Positions 43,879 to 52,902 of a stretch of 64,000 nucleotides of DNA are shown piece after piece. The notes under the pieces are model-generated. The model was not told the DNA's origin, did not search any database, and saw only the letters and a list, made by a program, of their open reading frames with translations. Position numbers and translations under genes: made by a program. The first letter of the stretch is position 1. Every line of letters begins with the position of its first letter. This stretch comes from Sorangium cellulosum. Its GTDB lineage: Bacteria > Myxococcota_A > Polyangia > Polyangiales > Polyangiaceae. Location of the stretch: the NCBI RefSeq assembly GCF_002950945.1, contig NZ_CP012673.1:12019501-12083500 (forward strand), given 5' to 3'.

Positions 43879-44544
43879 ATGAAGTCCCGCACCGCGCCAC
43901 GACGACACCTCGCCGCGCTCGCCTCGCTGCCCTTGATCACCCAGCTAGCCGGCCTCGGGTGCGGCGACACCCTCATCGACGTGCTCATGCCCGCCGGCGC
44001 CGGCGGCGGAGCAGGCGGCCCGGAGGCCGGCGACGGGTCCGCCGGCTGCGCTGCCCCTCTGGCCGCGTGCGCCAGCGCCTGTGTCGACCTGTCCAGGAGC
44101 AACGCCCACTGCGGCGCCTGCGGCGTGGCGTGCTCCGGCGGCGCCTTCTGCAGCGAGGGCGGCTGCGTCTGCCGCGACGGCGATACGATGTGCAACGGGG
44201 AGTGCACCTCGCTCGACGCGGACCCGCAGAACTGCGGGGACTGCGCTGTCCGATGCGAGCGCGGCCAGTCCTGCCGCCGCGGCGCCTGCGAGGACGGATG
44301 CCCGCCTCCCCGGGTACGCTGCCACGGCGAGTGCGTCGATCCGGCGTCGATCGACGAGGACTGCGACTGCGGCGACCTGTGTGACGAGGGCGAGGCCTGC
44401 GACGACAGGGAGTGCGACTGCGTCCCGCCGGAGGTCTCGTGCGGCGAGTCCTGCGTCGACTTGCGCTCCGACGACGAGCACTGCGGCGACTGCGACGTGC
44501 GGTGTCGCGACCACACGTCGTGCGTCGACGGCATGTGCCGGTAG
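43879..44544 (+). CDS. Cysteine-rich MXAN_6577-like lipoprotein
   Basis: This 221-residue protein has a signal sequence ending LAGLGCGD (lipidation plausible). The mature part is built from repeated cysteine motifs such as CVDLSRSNAHCGACGVAC, CNGECTSLDADPQNCGDC and CGESCVDLRSDDEHCGDC, the pattern of MXAN_6577-like repeats widespread in myxobacterial surface proteins. The regular cysteines suggest small disulfide knots outside the cytoplasm. No enzymatic motif is present. It stands alone, 116 bases after the ECF operon, and converges on the DUF3072 gene. Confidence 0.86.
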   Translation: MKSRTAPRRHLAALASLPLITQLAGLGCGDTLIDVLMPAGAGGGAGGPEAGDGSAGCAAPLAACASACVDLSRSNAHCGACGVACSGGAFCSEGGCVCRDGDTMCNGECTSLDADPQNCGDCAVRCERGQSCRRGACEDGCPPPRVRCHGECVDPASIDEDCDCGDLCDEGEACDDRECDCVPPEVSCGESCVDLRSDDEHCGDCDVRCRDHTSCVDGMCR

Positions 44545-44615
44545 GAGCCTGGTCGCGACCTCCCTCGCCCGCCGGCGCGGGCGCAGGAAGGTCCTCGGCG
44601 AGCTGCCCCCTCCCG

Positions 44616-45098
44616 TCAGTCCTGCGGCTTCTGCCCTCGGCCGGTCTTCGCCTGCAGCTCGTCGATGCGCTTCGACGCCTCGGCCTTGGTCAGGTTCTCC
44701 TCGAAGGCCACTCCCGCTTCCTGGGAGAGCGTCTGGAGATACGAGGCCTGCGCGCCGGTCATCGGCTCGTCCCCCGTCTTCCACAACTCGGGGTCCTTGC
44801 GCGTGTTGTCGACGCCGGAGGCCTCGTTCGCGCCGCCGGAGACGCCCGTGGCGCGCCGCAGCTCGTCGATCTTCTCGGACGCCTCCGCCTTGGTCAGGTC
44901 GTCGGGGACCTCTTCGCCCTGCTGCTCTGCGAGCGTGTGCAGGTACGAGGCCTGTGCGCCGGTCATCGGCTCTTCGCCCGTCTTCCAGTCCCGCGGATCC
45001 TTCTGGGCGTTCGATGGACGCTGCTCGCCCGGTTGACCCGCGCCGCTGGGCCCGGCAGTGTGCTGGTCTTGCTTCGCGCTCGTCTGCTTCGCGCTCAT
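44616..45098 (-). CDS. DUF3072 tandem-repeat protein
   Basis: This 160-residue hydrophilic protein has two copies of a DUF3072-type unit. DPRDWKTGEEPMTGAQASYL...LTKAEASEKIDELR appears once, and DPELWKTGDEPMTGAQASYL...LTKAEASKRIDELQ again, separated by about 25 residues. The family is small, cytoplasmic and often linked to stress-response genes; its biochemical role is not known. The ATG gives MSAKQTSAKQD and has GGAAGCGG just upstream. A recognisable housekeeping-type promoter lies about 125 bases upstream on the same strand, leaving a long leader. Confidence 0.88.
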   Translation of the reverse strand: MSAKQTSAKQDQHTAGPSGAGQPGEQRPSNAQKDPRDWKTGEEPMTGAQASYLHTLAEQQGEEVPDDLTKAEASEKIDELRRATGVSGGANEASGVDNTRKDPELWKTGDEPMTGAQASYLQTLSQEAGVAFEENLTKAEASKRIDELQAKTGRGQKPQD

Positions 45099-45221
45099 AT
45101 ACCGCTTCCTAATTCCGGGAGACCACGTGGCAAGCCCGCGGGGACGCCACCCTCGGGGCTCCCAGGCGTTTCCCCAGACGTCGCGAGCGGCACGAGGCCA
45201 GGGAAGTCGAGCAATGCGCAC

Positions 45222-45251
45222 ATTGTAGCAGAACGTAAGCAAACGAGTCAT
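45222..45251 (-). promoter_or_regulatory. Sigma-70-like promoter for the DUF3072 gene
   Basis: Read on the minus strand, ATGACT (45251-45246) and TACAAT (45227-45222) are separated by 18 bases, in a locally AT-rich patch. The predicted transcript would carry a leader of about 115 bases before the ATG at 45098. The element match and direction are the only evidence. Confidence 0.5.
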
Positions 45252-45418
45252 TCGACGAGGTCAGGGGCGAATCGCCACACTCGTCTCGGGACCTGGAGCG
45301 CCGTCGGGGCGCAGCGCGAGGAGCCCTTCGAGCGCGACGCACGCGGCTCGGACGTCGGGTGGCGGGGCGCGGGTCCCTCTGTCATGCCACGCTAGCCGCA
45401 GCCAAAGGAGCGCAGCAC

Positions 45419-46213
45419 GTGAGCATCCACAAGCGTCACAACATCCACGTCCTCGGTCGAGGTGACGTCGATATGATCTTCGCGCACGGCTTCGGGTGCG
45501 ATCAGAACATGTGGCGGGAGCTCACCGGCGCGTTCGAGGACCGTTACCGCATCATCCTGTACGACCTCGCCGGCCTCGGCGGTTCGGATCTGTCCGCGTA
45601 CGATCGCGAGAAGTACGACTCGCTCGAGGGGCACGCGCGCGACCTGGTCGAGATCCTGGAGGAGGTCGCGACCGGGCCGGCGGTGTTCGTCGGGCACTCC
45701 GTCGGGACGATGATCGGGCTGCTCGCCGGGATCGCGGCGCCGGAGCGCTTCCGCGAGCACATCATGATCGGACCGTCGCCCTGCTACGTCAACGACGGCG
45801 ACTACGTCGGCGGGTTCACGCGCGCTGACGTCGAATCGCTCCTCGACGCGCTCGACAGCAACTACCTCGGATGGGCGAGCGCGATGGCCCCCACCATCAT
45901 GGGCGCGCCGGATCGACCCGAGCTCGGCGAGGAGCTGACCAGCAGGTTCTGCAGGAACGACCCGGATATCGCCAAACATTTCGCGCGCGTGACCTTTCTC
46001 ACGGACAGCCGGGCCGATCTCCCCAAGCACACCGCGCGCTCGCTCATCCTGCAGTGCTCCGACGACGTGATCGCTCCGCGCTCGGTGGGCGTTTACCTGC
46101 ACAGGGCGCTGCCGAACAGCACGCTCCGCGTCATCGACAACCTCGGACACTGCCCTCACCTCAGCGCGCCCGAGGCGATCGTGGACGCGATGCGAGAGTT
46201 TCTCCAGGCGTGA
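45419..46213 (+). CDS. RsbQ-like alpha/beta hydrolase
   Basis: This 264-residue hydrolase has MIFAHGFGCDQNMWRELTGAF, the family N-terminal block, then DLAGLGGSDLSAYD. The nucleophile serine is in FVGHSVGTMIGLL, with Asp in QCSDDVIAP and His in LGHCPHL. Proteins of this type (RsbQ of Bacillus, plant D14/KAI2 relatives) hydrolyse small hydrophobic ligands and signal through partner proteins. No RsbP-like partner is adjacent here. The GTG start is chosen because AAAGGAG lies at ideal spacing; the frame is open upstream but not protein-like. A preceding 320-base gap holds the divergent promoter of the DUF3072 gene and nothing else I can identify. Confidence 0.9.
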   Translation: MSIHKRHNIHVLGRGDVDMIFAHGFGCDQNMWRELTGAFEDRYRIILYDLAGLGGSDLSAYDREKYDSLEGHARDLVEILEEVATGPAVFVGHSVGTMIGLLAGIAAPERFREHIMIGPSPCYVNDGDYVGGFTRADVESLLDALDSNYLGWASAMAPTIMGAPDRPELGEELTSRFCRNDPDIAKHFARVTFLTDSRADLPKHTARSLILQCSDDVIAPRSVGVYLHRALPNSTLRVIDNLGHCPHLSAPEAIVDAMREFLQA

Positions 46214-46282
46214 GCCGGACTCGAGGCGCAGCGATCGACAGGTGAGCGGCATCGGCTGGAATACCGATCGTGTTGTCTTGAA

Positions 46283-46362
46283 CGAGAAATGAACGCCATG
46301 GCGCAGAGGACGCCAAGAACGCCAAGAAAAAGAAGATGTCTTGGCGTCTTGTATGTTCCTTG
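46283..46362. repeat. AT-rich dispersed-repeat-type element with inverted arms
   Basis: GACGCCAAGA (46309-46318) and TCTTGGCGTC (46339-46348) are perfect inverted arms around an A-rich centre with further CGCCAAG motifs. The element stands out as AT-rich against its surroundings. Similar CGCCAAGA-type intergenic elements occur in many unrelated high-GC bacteria, where they give rise to spurious LGVLGVL-type ORFs. Transposition-like spread is suspected but the mechanism is unknown to me. Confidence 0.6.
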
Positions 46363-46463
46363 TGCCGAGCGGGTGGGGGCTTGCCTTTCAGCGCGAGCTC
46401 CCCCGGGGCACATGGGCGGCAATTCCTATTTACGCCGTCGACCGAGATTCGTGACGCCAGGCC

Positions 46464-49232
46464 TCACGGATCGTCCTCCACCCACAGCCTCGGCCCGTCG
46501 TCGCGGCGCGGCCCCTCCTGGCCGACCAGCACCGCCCCCACCCAGACCGCCTTCGCCGTCTCCCCCACGTCGCCCGCCTGCGGCCCGAGCAGCGACAGGC
46601 TCACCACGCGCTCGCCCGGCGCGAGGTCGTCGCCCAGCCGGATCACCCCGCGGCCCACGCCGTCCACGCCCCGCCTGTCCGTCGCCGCCTCCCACAACGT
46701 CGCGCGCGTGAGATCCCCGCCACGGCCCGCGAGCACGCCCTCCGGGATCGTCACCCGCCGGAAGAACGCCGCCTCCCGCGACGCGGGCCGCGCGCCCTCG
46801 ATGCGGTACCGGATCCGGTAGTCCGCGTTCTCCCCGGGCGTCACCACGAACAGCACGAGGTGCAGCGTCTCGCCCGGCGCCTGCTTGAACCGGTACTCCA
46901 TCGGCCGGCCGCGCGTCAGCTCGAACACGTCGCGCCGGCGCACGATCGCCCCGCCGTTCGCCGGCGGCGCGTCCGTGTACGCGACGCCGCCCTCGCCGAG
47001 CCCCTCCACCTCGACCTTGCGCGCGCCCGGCGGCGCCTCCACGCGCAGCGTGCCCGACAGCGCCACGATCGGCTCGCTCGCCGCCACCTCGCCGTCCACA
47101 CGCACCGCCACCTCCTTGCCGAGCTCACCGCGCGCCGCCCGGTAGATCACCGACAGCTGCCCCGCCCGCGCCCCCTCGCCGTCGACGTGCACCTCCTTCG
47201 CGACCAGGAGCGGCGTCCACGCGTCGCCCGGCGACGGCTCCCCGGCCGACTGCCACGCCGGCATGAGCAGCCGCCGGCGCACCGGCGCGTGCTCGGGCAT
47301 CAGGATGCGCTCCGGCCTATCCGCGTCCGACTTCGCCCCCTCCCCCGAGCGCTCGATCCGCACCTGCTCGCGCAGGTCCGAGAAGCGCTCGTTCCGCTCG
47401 AGCTCGTCCAGGTTGGCCGCGCGCACGTCGGTCCACGTGCTCACGTCGAACGGCGCGTAACGCCACGTCTCGTCCTCGCGCAGCGGCACCCGGTACGGCA
47501 GCCGGTAGAGCGTCTCGTTCACGCCCGGCTCGATCGTGCGCAGCCGCACGCGCGTCCGCACGTCCCCGGTGATCTCGATGCGCTCCACCCCCGCGGGCGG
47601 GCGCAGGAGCGCGAGCCGCGGCTCGGACGCGTCGAACCCGTCGTTCCACCACTCGAAGCGCGACCGCGGGAGCATCACCTTGAGCTCGGCCCGCTCGGTC
47701 GGCCCCGGGCCCCACCGCGCCACCACCGTCGCCTCGCCCTGCTCCGCGCCGCCGGTCGTCTCGATCTCCGCCCGGATCAGGAGCCCGAGGATCTCCTGCC
47801 CGGGCGCCATCCGCGCGATGACCGGCTCGGTCGGGTTCAGCGCCAGGTAACGCACGATGCGCACGTCCGGCGGCGTCTGGAGCCGCGCCGGCGGGGCCGG
47901 CACCACCGCCGCGCCGGCCGCCGCCGGCTCCTCCACGCCGGCCGGCGGCTCCTCCGCGCCGGCCGCCGCCGCGCCTGCCTCCGCCGCGCCGGCCTCCGCC
48001 GCGCCGGCCGCGCCCGCGCCGCCGGGCGGGGGCATCGCCGGGTGCACGATCTCGCCGATCTGCTGCGTCACCTGCGCCTCCGGGGCCGCGAACCGCACGC
48101 CGAAATCCGGCCCGACCCCGTCGATCACCGCCGTCCGGATGTCCTCGCGCGAGAGCTGCACGGTCGCCCGGCCGCGCGCGTCGAGCGTCACGCTCGCCGG
48201 CGCGCTCGCGCCGTCCGCGACCCGCACGGTGCGGCCCGGCGGGCCCTCGATGTCGAGCGACACCGGGCCGCGGAAGTTCAGCGCGGCCGCGTGGCGCTCG
48301 CCGATCGTGAACTCGGACGCGCCGCGGCCCTCGGCGCGCGGGAACGGCATCCGGAACCGCCGCAGGAGCAGCCGCGACATCTCGTAGTCGAGGCCCTCGC
48401 GGCCCGCGGCCTCGAGCCGCCGCGCCCAGCCCCGGAGCAGCGTCTTGCGCGCCGGCTCCGGCAGATCCGCGAAGCCGAGCGCCGACACCCGGCGCCCCAC
48501 GTTCCGCCGCTCCTCGGCGTCCAGGCTCTGCTCGAACAGCGCGCGCGACGCCTCGCTGCGCTGGTACCGCCCCTCCAGCCGCGACAGGATCGTGAGCTCC
48601 GCCGGCGCGCGCACGCCGTCGCTCCCCACCGCGGGCTTCGCCCGCAGCCGCACCTGCCCGCCGTGCGGGAGCACGTCGTGCGTGATGAGCAACGTCGAGC
48701 GCGGATCCGTCACCGCGCCCCCGCCGCGATCGAGCCGCGCCGCGTACTCGCCCTCGCCGAGCGGCCTGTCCGGATCGCAGCTGACCCGGCTCTCCAGGTC
48801 GATCTCGTGCCGCGCGACCTCCTTGCCCCGCTCGTCCACGAACGCCGCGATGAAGCCGTACGGGTAACGCCTCGACGAGTCGCAGGCGTCGGCCTTCACG
48901 CCCGCCCAGGTCGTGACCTCCACGGCGTCGATCTCGGCCGGGATCTTGATCACGAGGTCCCGGTCCAGGTCGATGTGGTAGGCGAGGATCTCGTCCTCGG
49001 CCGGCAGCGCGCTGCCGAGCGGCGGCGCGCCCGGCAGCGTCGCGAGCGCGAGCGCCGTCACCCCGAGCACCGCCATCACGATCAGCCACCGCGGGTTGAC
49101 CGCCCGGCGCGGCGCGCCCCCGCGCGCCGGCATCGGCCGCGCCGGCCGCGGCGGCGATCCCGGCCGCGCGGGTCGCGGCGGCGCGGGCGCCTCGTGGCCC
49201 GTCGGCGCGCGGCGCTTCACCGGCGCCGTCAC
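46464..49232 (-). CDS. Single-TM exported protein paired with a CapC-like gene
   Basis: The protein has 922 residues: a basic Pro-rich cytoplasmic tail, one transmembrane helix near residues 48-68 (WLIVMAVLGVTALALATL), then a large extracytoplasmic region. That region consists of several beta-sandwich-like modules (DLVIKIPAEIDAVEVTTWAG, VSLDIEGPPGRTVRVADG, RVRLRTIEPGVNETLYRLPY) with an Ala/Glu/Pro linker in the middle. No catalytic motif is recognised. The GTG start is preceded by GGGAGG at good spacing, 55 bases after the stop of the CapC-like gene, so the two form an operon. By analogy it could be the periplasmic partner of a polymer-export or envelope complex; that is inference only. Confidence 0.78.
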   Translation of the reverse strand: MTAPVKRRAPTGHEAPAPPRPARPGSPPRPARPMPARGGAPRRAVNPRWLIVMAVLGVTALALATLPGAPPLGSALPAEDEILAYHIDLDRDLVIKIPAEIDAVEVTTWAGVKADACDSSRRYPYGFIAAFVDERGKEVARHEIDLESRVSCDPDRPLGEGEYAARLDRGGGAVTDPRSTLLITHDVLPHGGQVRLRAKPAVGSDGVRAPAELTILSRLEGRYQRSEASRALFEQSLDAEERRNVGRRVSALGFADLPEPARKTLLRGWARRLEAAGREGLDYEMSRLLLRRFRMPFPRAEGRGASEFTIGERHAAALNFRGPVSLDIEGPPGRTVRVADGASAPASVTLDARGRATVQLSREDIRTAVIDGVGPDFGVRFAAPEAQVTQQIGEIVHPAMPPPGGAGAAGAAEAGAAEAGAAAAGAEEPPAGVEEPAAAGAAVVPAPPARLQTPPDVRIVRYLALNPTEPVIARMAPGQEILGLLIRAEIETTGGAEQGEATVVARWGPGPTERAELKVMLPRSRFEWWNDGFDASEPRLALLRPPAGVERIEITGDVRTRVRLRTIEPGVNETLYRLPYRVPLREDETWRYAPFDVSTWTDVRAANLDELERNERFSDLREQVRIERSGEGAKSDADRPERILMPEHAPVRRRLLMPAWQSAGEPSPGDAWTPLLVAKEVHVDGEGARAGQLSVIYRAARGELGKEVAVRVDGEVAASEPIVALSGTLRVEAPPGARKVEVEGLGEGGVAYTDAPPANGGAIVRRRDVFELTRGRPMEYRFKQAPGETLHLVLFVVTPGENADYRIRYRIEGARPASREAAFFRRVTIPEGVLAGRGGDLTRATLWEAATDRRGVDGVGRGVIRLGDDLAPGERVVSLSLLGPQAGDVGETAKAVWVGAVLVGQEGPRRDDGPRLWVEDDP

Positions 49233-49287
49233 GACGCCGCCTCCCGCCGGCCCGCGCCGGCCCTCGCGCTCCGGATCGCCGGCGCCC

Positions 49288-52200
49288 TCACGGGACCACC
49301 TCCTGCGGGGCCGCGCCGGGCTCCGCGCTGCCCGAGGCCGGCGTGCCCGACGCCGGCGGCGCGGCATCCGCCGGGCCAGCCGGGGCCGCCCCGCCCGCCT
49401 CGATCCGCAGCGCGCTCGTGCCGACCGTGACCGCGCGCCGGAGCCGCGCCCGGCCGGGCACCGCGTCACCCGGCACCGCGACCAGCGCGCCGTCGATCGG
49501 CAGGACCTGCGCCTCCCCCGGCCGCGCCGCGATCACCCACGGGCGCCCCGTCACCACGTCGCGCCCGAGCTCGACATGGCACCGCGCCGCCCCGTGCGCC
49601 GCGTCCGGCGCCGCCCCCGGCCCCGCCGCCGCCGCCCCCGGCGCCCCCGGCGCCCCCGCCTTCGCCCCCGTCTTCGTCCCCGTCTTCGCCCCCGCCGCCC
49701 CCGGCCCGGCCGCCGCCGCCCCCGGTCCCCCCGCCGCGAAATGCGCCCTCAGGTAATACGGGTTCCGCTCCGTGGCGTAGCGCCGGAAATTTTCCATCGC
49801 AGCAGACAGATTGCAGTCCTCCGAGACGCCCCGGGTCGGGCAGGCGTCGCCGACGCCGCTCGCGCCCGCCGCGCCGACCGCGCACGACGCGAGCTGCAGC
49901 GCGCGCTCGGCCACGTCGCGCGGCGCGGGCGTCACGCCGAGCCGCGTGAGGCGCGCCTCGAGGCGCGTCTCGCCCTGCCCGGGCACCGCGAAGCGCCGGA
50001 GCTCGAAGAAGCGCCGGACCGCGCTGCCCAGGTACACGATCGCGAACCGCCCCTCGGCGAACCGCTTCGCGTAGCCCATGGCCACGTCGGTCGCGCCGCT
50101 GAACGGCACCTGCTCGCGCGTGCCGTCGAAGATCCCGACGCGCAGCTCGAGGTCGCCGAGCGTCTCGAGCAGCGGCCCCGCGAACGTCGGCACGTGCTCC
50201 GGCCGCACGACCTCGTACCCGAACGAGATCACCGCGTCCCGCTCGTGGGTCCGGTCCGCCTCGATCCCCTGGATCGACAGCGCGTTGCCGCCCCCGCCCA
50301 CCCAGACCTCGTGCGCGCGCTGGAAGAAGCTGCGCGCCCCCTCGGCGCGCCGCACGTCGGCCGCGCCGGTCGGCTCCGAGGTCGGCACCGCGCCCGCGAG
50401 CAGCAGCGACTGCGCCGAGAGCGCGTCGGCGAGCGCGAGCCCCGCGCCGAACGCCCCGATCTGCCAGCGCGGCGCCGGCACCTCCACGAGCATCGCGCCG
50501 GCGAGCGGCGACCGCACGTCCTCCGGCGAGGGCGCCATCGGCAGGATCTCGCCGATCGTGGTCGCCGGGCCCGCGCGGCGCCCGGCCCTCGGCGGCGGCG
50601 CGGGCGCGGGCGGGTGCGCCAGCACGAACCACCCCGGGTTGCCGCGCCGCTCCGGGCCGCCCTCGTCGGGCCCCGGCTCCGCGATGCCCCACGCCGCCGG
50701 CGCCCCCTCGCCGCCGCCGATGTGCACCTCGCGGAAGCCGAGGCGCCCGAGCACCGCCCGCTCCCACACGCTCGGCCGCGCCGCGCCGGCGCCGCCGTCC
50801 GCGCGCGTCCCGGCCGCGATCATCCGGGGCACCACGACGCCGTCGAACAGCCGCAGCTCCTCGATCGACGGCGGCCGGAAGCGGCCGGGCTGCACCTCCG
50901 TCAGCGACACCATCCGCTTCGAGAGCTCCTCCTCCAGCGTCCCGCCCCAGCGCACGATCTCCGGCGCGCCGAGCAGGCGCGCGCCGACCGCCTCCGCCAC
51001 GGCGGCCGGCACGCGCAGGCGCGGCGCGTCCGCGAGGCGCGCGGCCTGCTCGGCCGCAGGGCGGAACGTCAGCTGCGCCTCCGCGCCGAGCCCCTCGCCG
51101 ATCGCCACGACCGGCAGCCCCGCCGGCGATCCGACCACGCTGAGCTCCGGGCGAGCGCCGGAGCCCGGCTCGACGATCAGCACCGCGGGGTTCGAGAGCG
51201 CCTCGATCACCGCGCCCGCGAACGCCTCGTCGTGGCGGCGGATCGCCCCGTGGCGCGACAGCAGCACCACCGCCGTCGCGTCGAGCAGCTCCGCCACGCG
51301 CAGCGCCACCGCGGGCAGCGCCGAGCCGACCTCGGGGGGCGCCGCCACCACCACCCACTCGAGCGCGGGCGACGGCGCCCCGCCGGCCCCCGCGCGCCGC
51401 CGGATCGCCGCGCGCGGCGCGCTCGGCGCGTCGTCGGCGGAGTCGAGCTCGGCGCTCACCACGTACCAGGGCCGGTCCCCGTCGCCCTCCCGCGCCACCG
51501 CGAGCCGCGCGCGCGCCGCCACGCGGAGCGACTCGTCCGCCGGCCGGCCGCCCTGCAGCACGTCGTGCGCGATCCGGTAGGCGACCCGCCGCGCCTCGAT
51601 GTCCGCGGCGATCGCGGCCGCCCGCGGGCGCGGGCCGGGGCGCGGCACCGTGTCCGCGAGCACGAGCGAGAGCGCCGCGCTCTCGATCCGCGGCGGCGGC
51701 CTCGCCTCGGCCGCGGGCAAGGGCGGCGCCCCGCCCCAGCCGAGCGCGACGAGCGCGTAGCCGACCGCGTTGCCGACCAGGAACGCCGTGAGCGACACCT
51801 GGATCGTCGGCATGATCACGATGCCGACGTGCTCCTTGTTCCACATCTTCACGGCGAGCAGGCTCGGGAGCAGGTAGCCGAAGCCGAAGTAGTCGATCAT
51901 CTGCAGGCCCGGCGCGTACCGGGCCATGGCGAAGCCGATCGCCATCTTCAGGAGGAAGCCGAGGACGTAGACGAAGATCATGCGCCTCGGCCCCACGAGC
52001 AGCATCCGGGAGAAGGGGCGGACCGAGGTGATCCAGCGCGACAGGTAGAAGACGACGAGCGCCTCGATCGTGGTCGTGAGCAGCTTCGTCGGCTCGTACC
52101 AGGCCACGGCGAGCAGGCCGGGCACGAGGATGCCGTTGTAGTCCCAGCCGTAGCGGACGTTGTTGCGCGCGCCGAGCAGCGCGCCGATGACCAGGATGAT

Positions 52201-52797
52201 GTGGGCCTTGGGCAGCTCGAGGAACTCGAGCGACAGGCTCTCGTTCAGGACCTGGAAGCGCGAGACCGAGAGGTTCGTCGTGCGGAGCAGGAGGCCGAGC
52301 ACGAGCGCCGTCAGCGTCGTGACGACCGCGAGCCGCGGCGCCGCGCGCACGAAGCCGCTGTTCCAGAAGGCGTTCGCGATGAGCGGCACGAGGACGAGCC
52401 CGATGCTGTAGAGCTCGCGCGAGTGCGCGAAGTCGTAACGCGCCGAGACCTCGGGCACGATGAAGCCCTCGACGAAGAGCCGCATGATCACCGCGCCGAC
52501 GATGAACAGGTAGAACCGCTCGCGCCCGAACGCCGTGGACCAGGCGCCCGTCCAGGTGATCCAGCGGCCGATCAGCGCGACGAACAGGTACGTCGCGATC
52601 GACTCCGCGATGATGAACACCGCGGTGACCGGCGCCGCGTAGAACACCGTCGCGAGGTAGCCGGGCACGACGAGGCCCGCGTACGTCCAGCCGAGCGTCT
52701 CGGTGAAGAACGTGCCGAAGACGAGCCCGATCAGGACGGCGGTGTGGAGGCTCCGATCGAGCCCGTTCGGCGGGAAGAGCGACAGGTGGGCGAGCAT
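49288..52797 (-). CDS. Duplicated PgsC/CapC-like membrane domain fused to a large soluble region
   Basis: The protein has 1169 residues. The first 355 or so are a polytopic membrane domain containing two PgsC/CapC signatures. LGWTYAGLVVPGYLATVFY lies near residue 35 and VRYGWDYNGILVPGLLAVAW near residue 220, each followed by several hydrophobic helices. CapC is normally about 150 residues and works with the ligase CapB in poly-gamma-glutamate synthesis. Here the unit is duplicated, and no CapB-type ligase lies nearby. The remaining 800 residues are mostly soluble alpha/beta (VVVAAPPEVGSALPAVAL, AVLIVEPGSGARPELSVVG) with a Gly/Ala-rich hinge near the C-terminus. The locus may export or assemble a different envelope polymer. 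Confidence 0.8.
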   Translation of the reverse strand: MLAHLSLFPPNGLDRSLHTAVLIGLVFGTFFTETLGWTYAGLVVPGYLATVFYAAPVTAVFIIAESIATYLFVALIGRWITWTGAWSTAFGRERFYLFIVGAVIMRLFVEGFIVPEVSARYDFAHSRELYSIGLVLVPLIANAFWNSGFVRAAPRLAVVTTLTALVLGLLLRTTNLSVSRFQVLNESLSLEFLELPKAHIILVIGALLGARNNVRYGWDYNGILVPGLLAVAWYEPTKLLTTTIEALVVFYLSRWITSVRPFSRMLLVGPRRMIFVYVLGFLLKMAIGFAMARYAPGLQMIDYFGFGYLLPSLLAVKMWNKEHVGIVIMPTIQVSLTAFLVGNAVGYALVALGWGGAPPLPAAEARPPPRIESAALSLVLADTVPRPGPRPRAAAIAADIEARRVAYRIAHDVLQGGRPADESLRVAARARLAVAREGDGDRPWYVVSAELDSADDAPSAPRAAIRRRAGAGGAPSPALEWVVVAAPPEVGSALPAVALRVAELLDATAVVLLSRHGAIRRHDEAFAGAVIEALSNPAVLIVEPGSGARPELSVVGSPAGLPVVAIGEGLGAEAQLTFRPAAEQAARLADAPRLRVPAAVAEAVGARLLGAPEIVRWGGTLEEELSKRMVSLTEVQPGRFRPPSIEELRLFDGVVVPRMIAAGTRADGGAGAARPSVWERAVLGRLGFREVHIGGGEGAPAAWGIAEPGPDEGGPERRGNPGWFVLAHPPAPAPPPRAGRRAGPATTIGEILPMAPSPEDVRSPLAGAMLVEVPAPRWQIGAFGAGLALADALSAQSLLLAGAVPTSEPTGAADVRRAEGARSFFQRAHEVWVGGGGNALSIQGIEADRTHERDAVISFGYEVVRPEHVPTFAGPLLETLGDLELRVGIFDGTREQVPFSGATDVAMGYAKRFAEGRFAIVYLGSAVRRFFELRRFAVPGQGETRLEARLTRLGVTPAPRDVAERALQLASCAVGAAGASGVGDACPTRGVSEDCNLSAAMENFRRYATERNPYYLRAHFAAGGPGAAAAGPGAAGAKTGTKTGAKAGAPGAPGAAAAGPGAAPDAAHGAARCHVELGRDVVTGRPWVIAARPGEAQVLPIDGALVAVPGDAVPGRARLRRAVTVGTSALRIEAGGAAPAGPADAAPPASGTPASGSAEPGAAPQEVVP

Positions 52798-52902
52798 TCG
52801 GCGAGGCGGCGGGGCGGCGAGGCGGGGCGGCGGCCGGCAGGTCGAGCAGGCGGCGGACGCGCGGCGCGCCGCGCGGACCGCTCCGGCCGGCGGGCCGCGG
52901 CG

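Noticed and set aside
46289..46711. Short proteins covering the AT-rich repeat
   Set aside because: Both strands give the generic LGVLGVL/PRTPRK translations typical of this repeat element, not conserved proteins.
49232..49469. N-terminal extension of the exported CapC-partner protein to 1001 residues
   Set aside because: The extension is Arg-rich shadow overlapping the upstream gene's 3' end; a GTG with GGGAGG at proper spacing starts the real protein.
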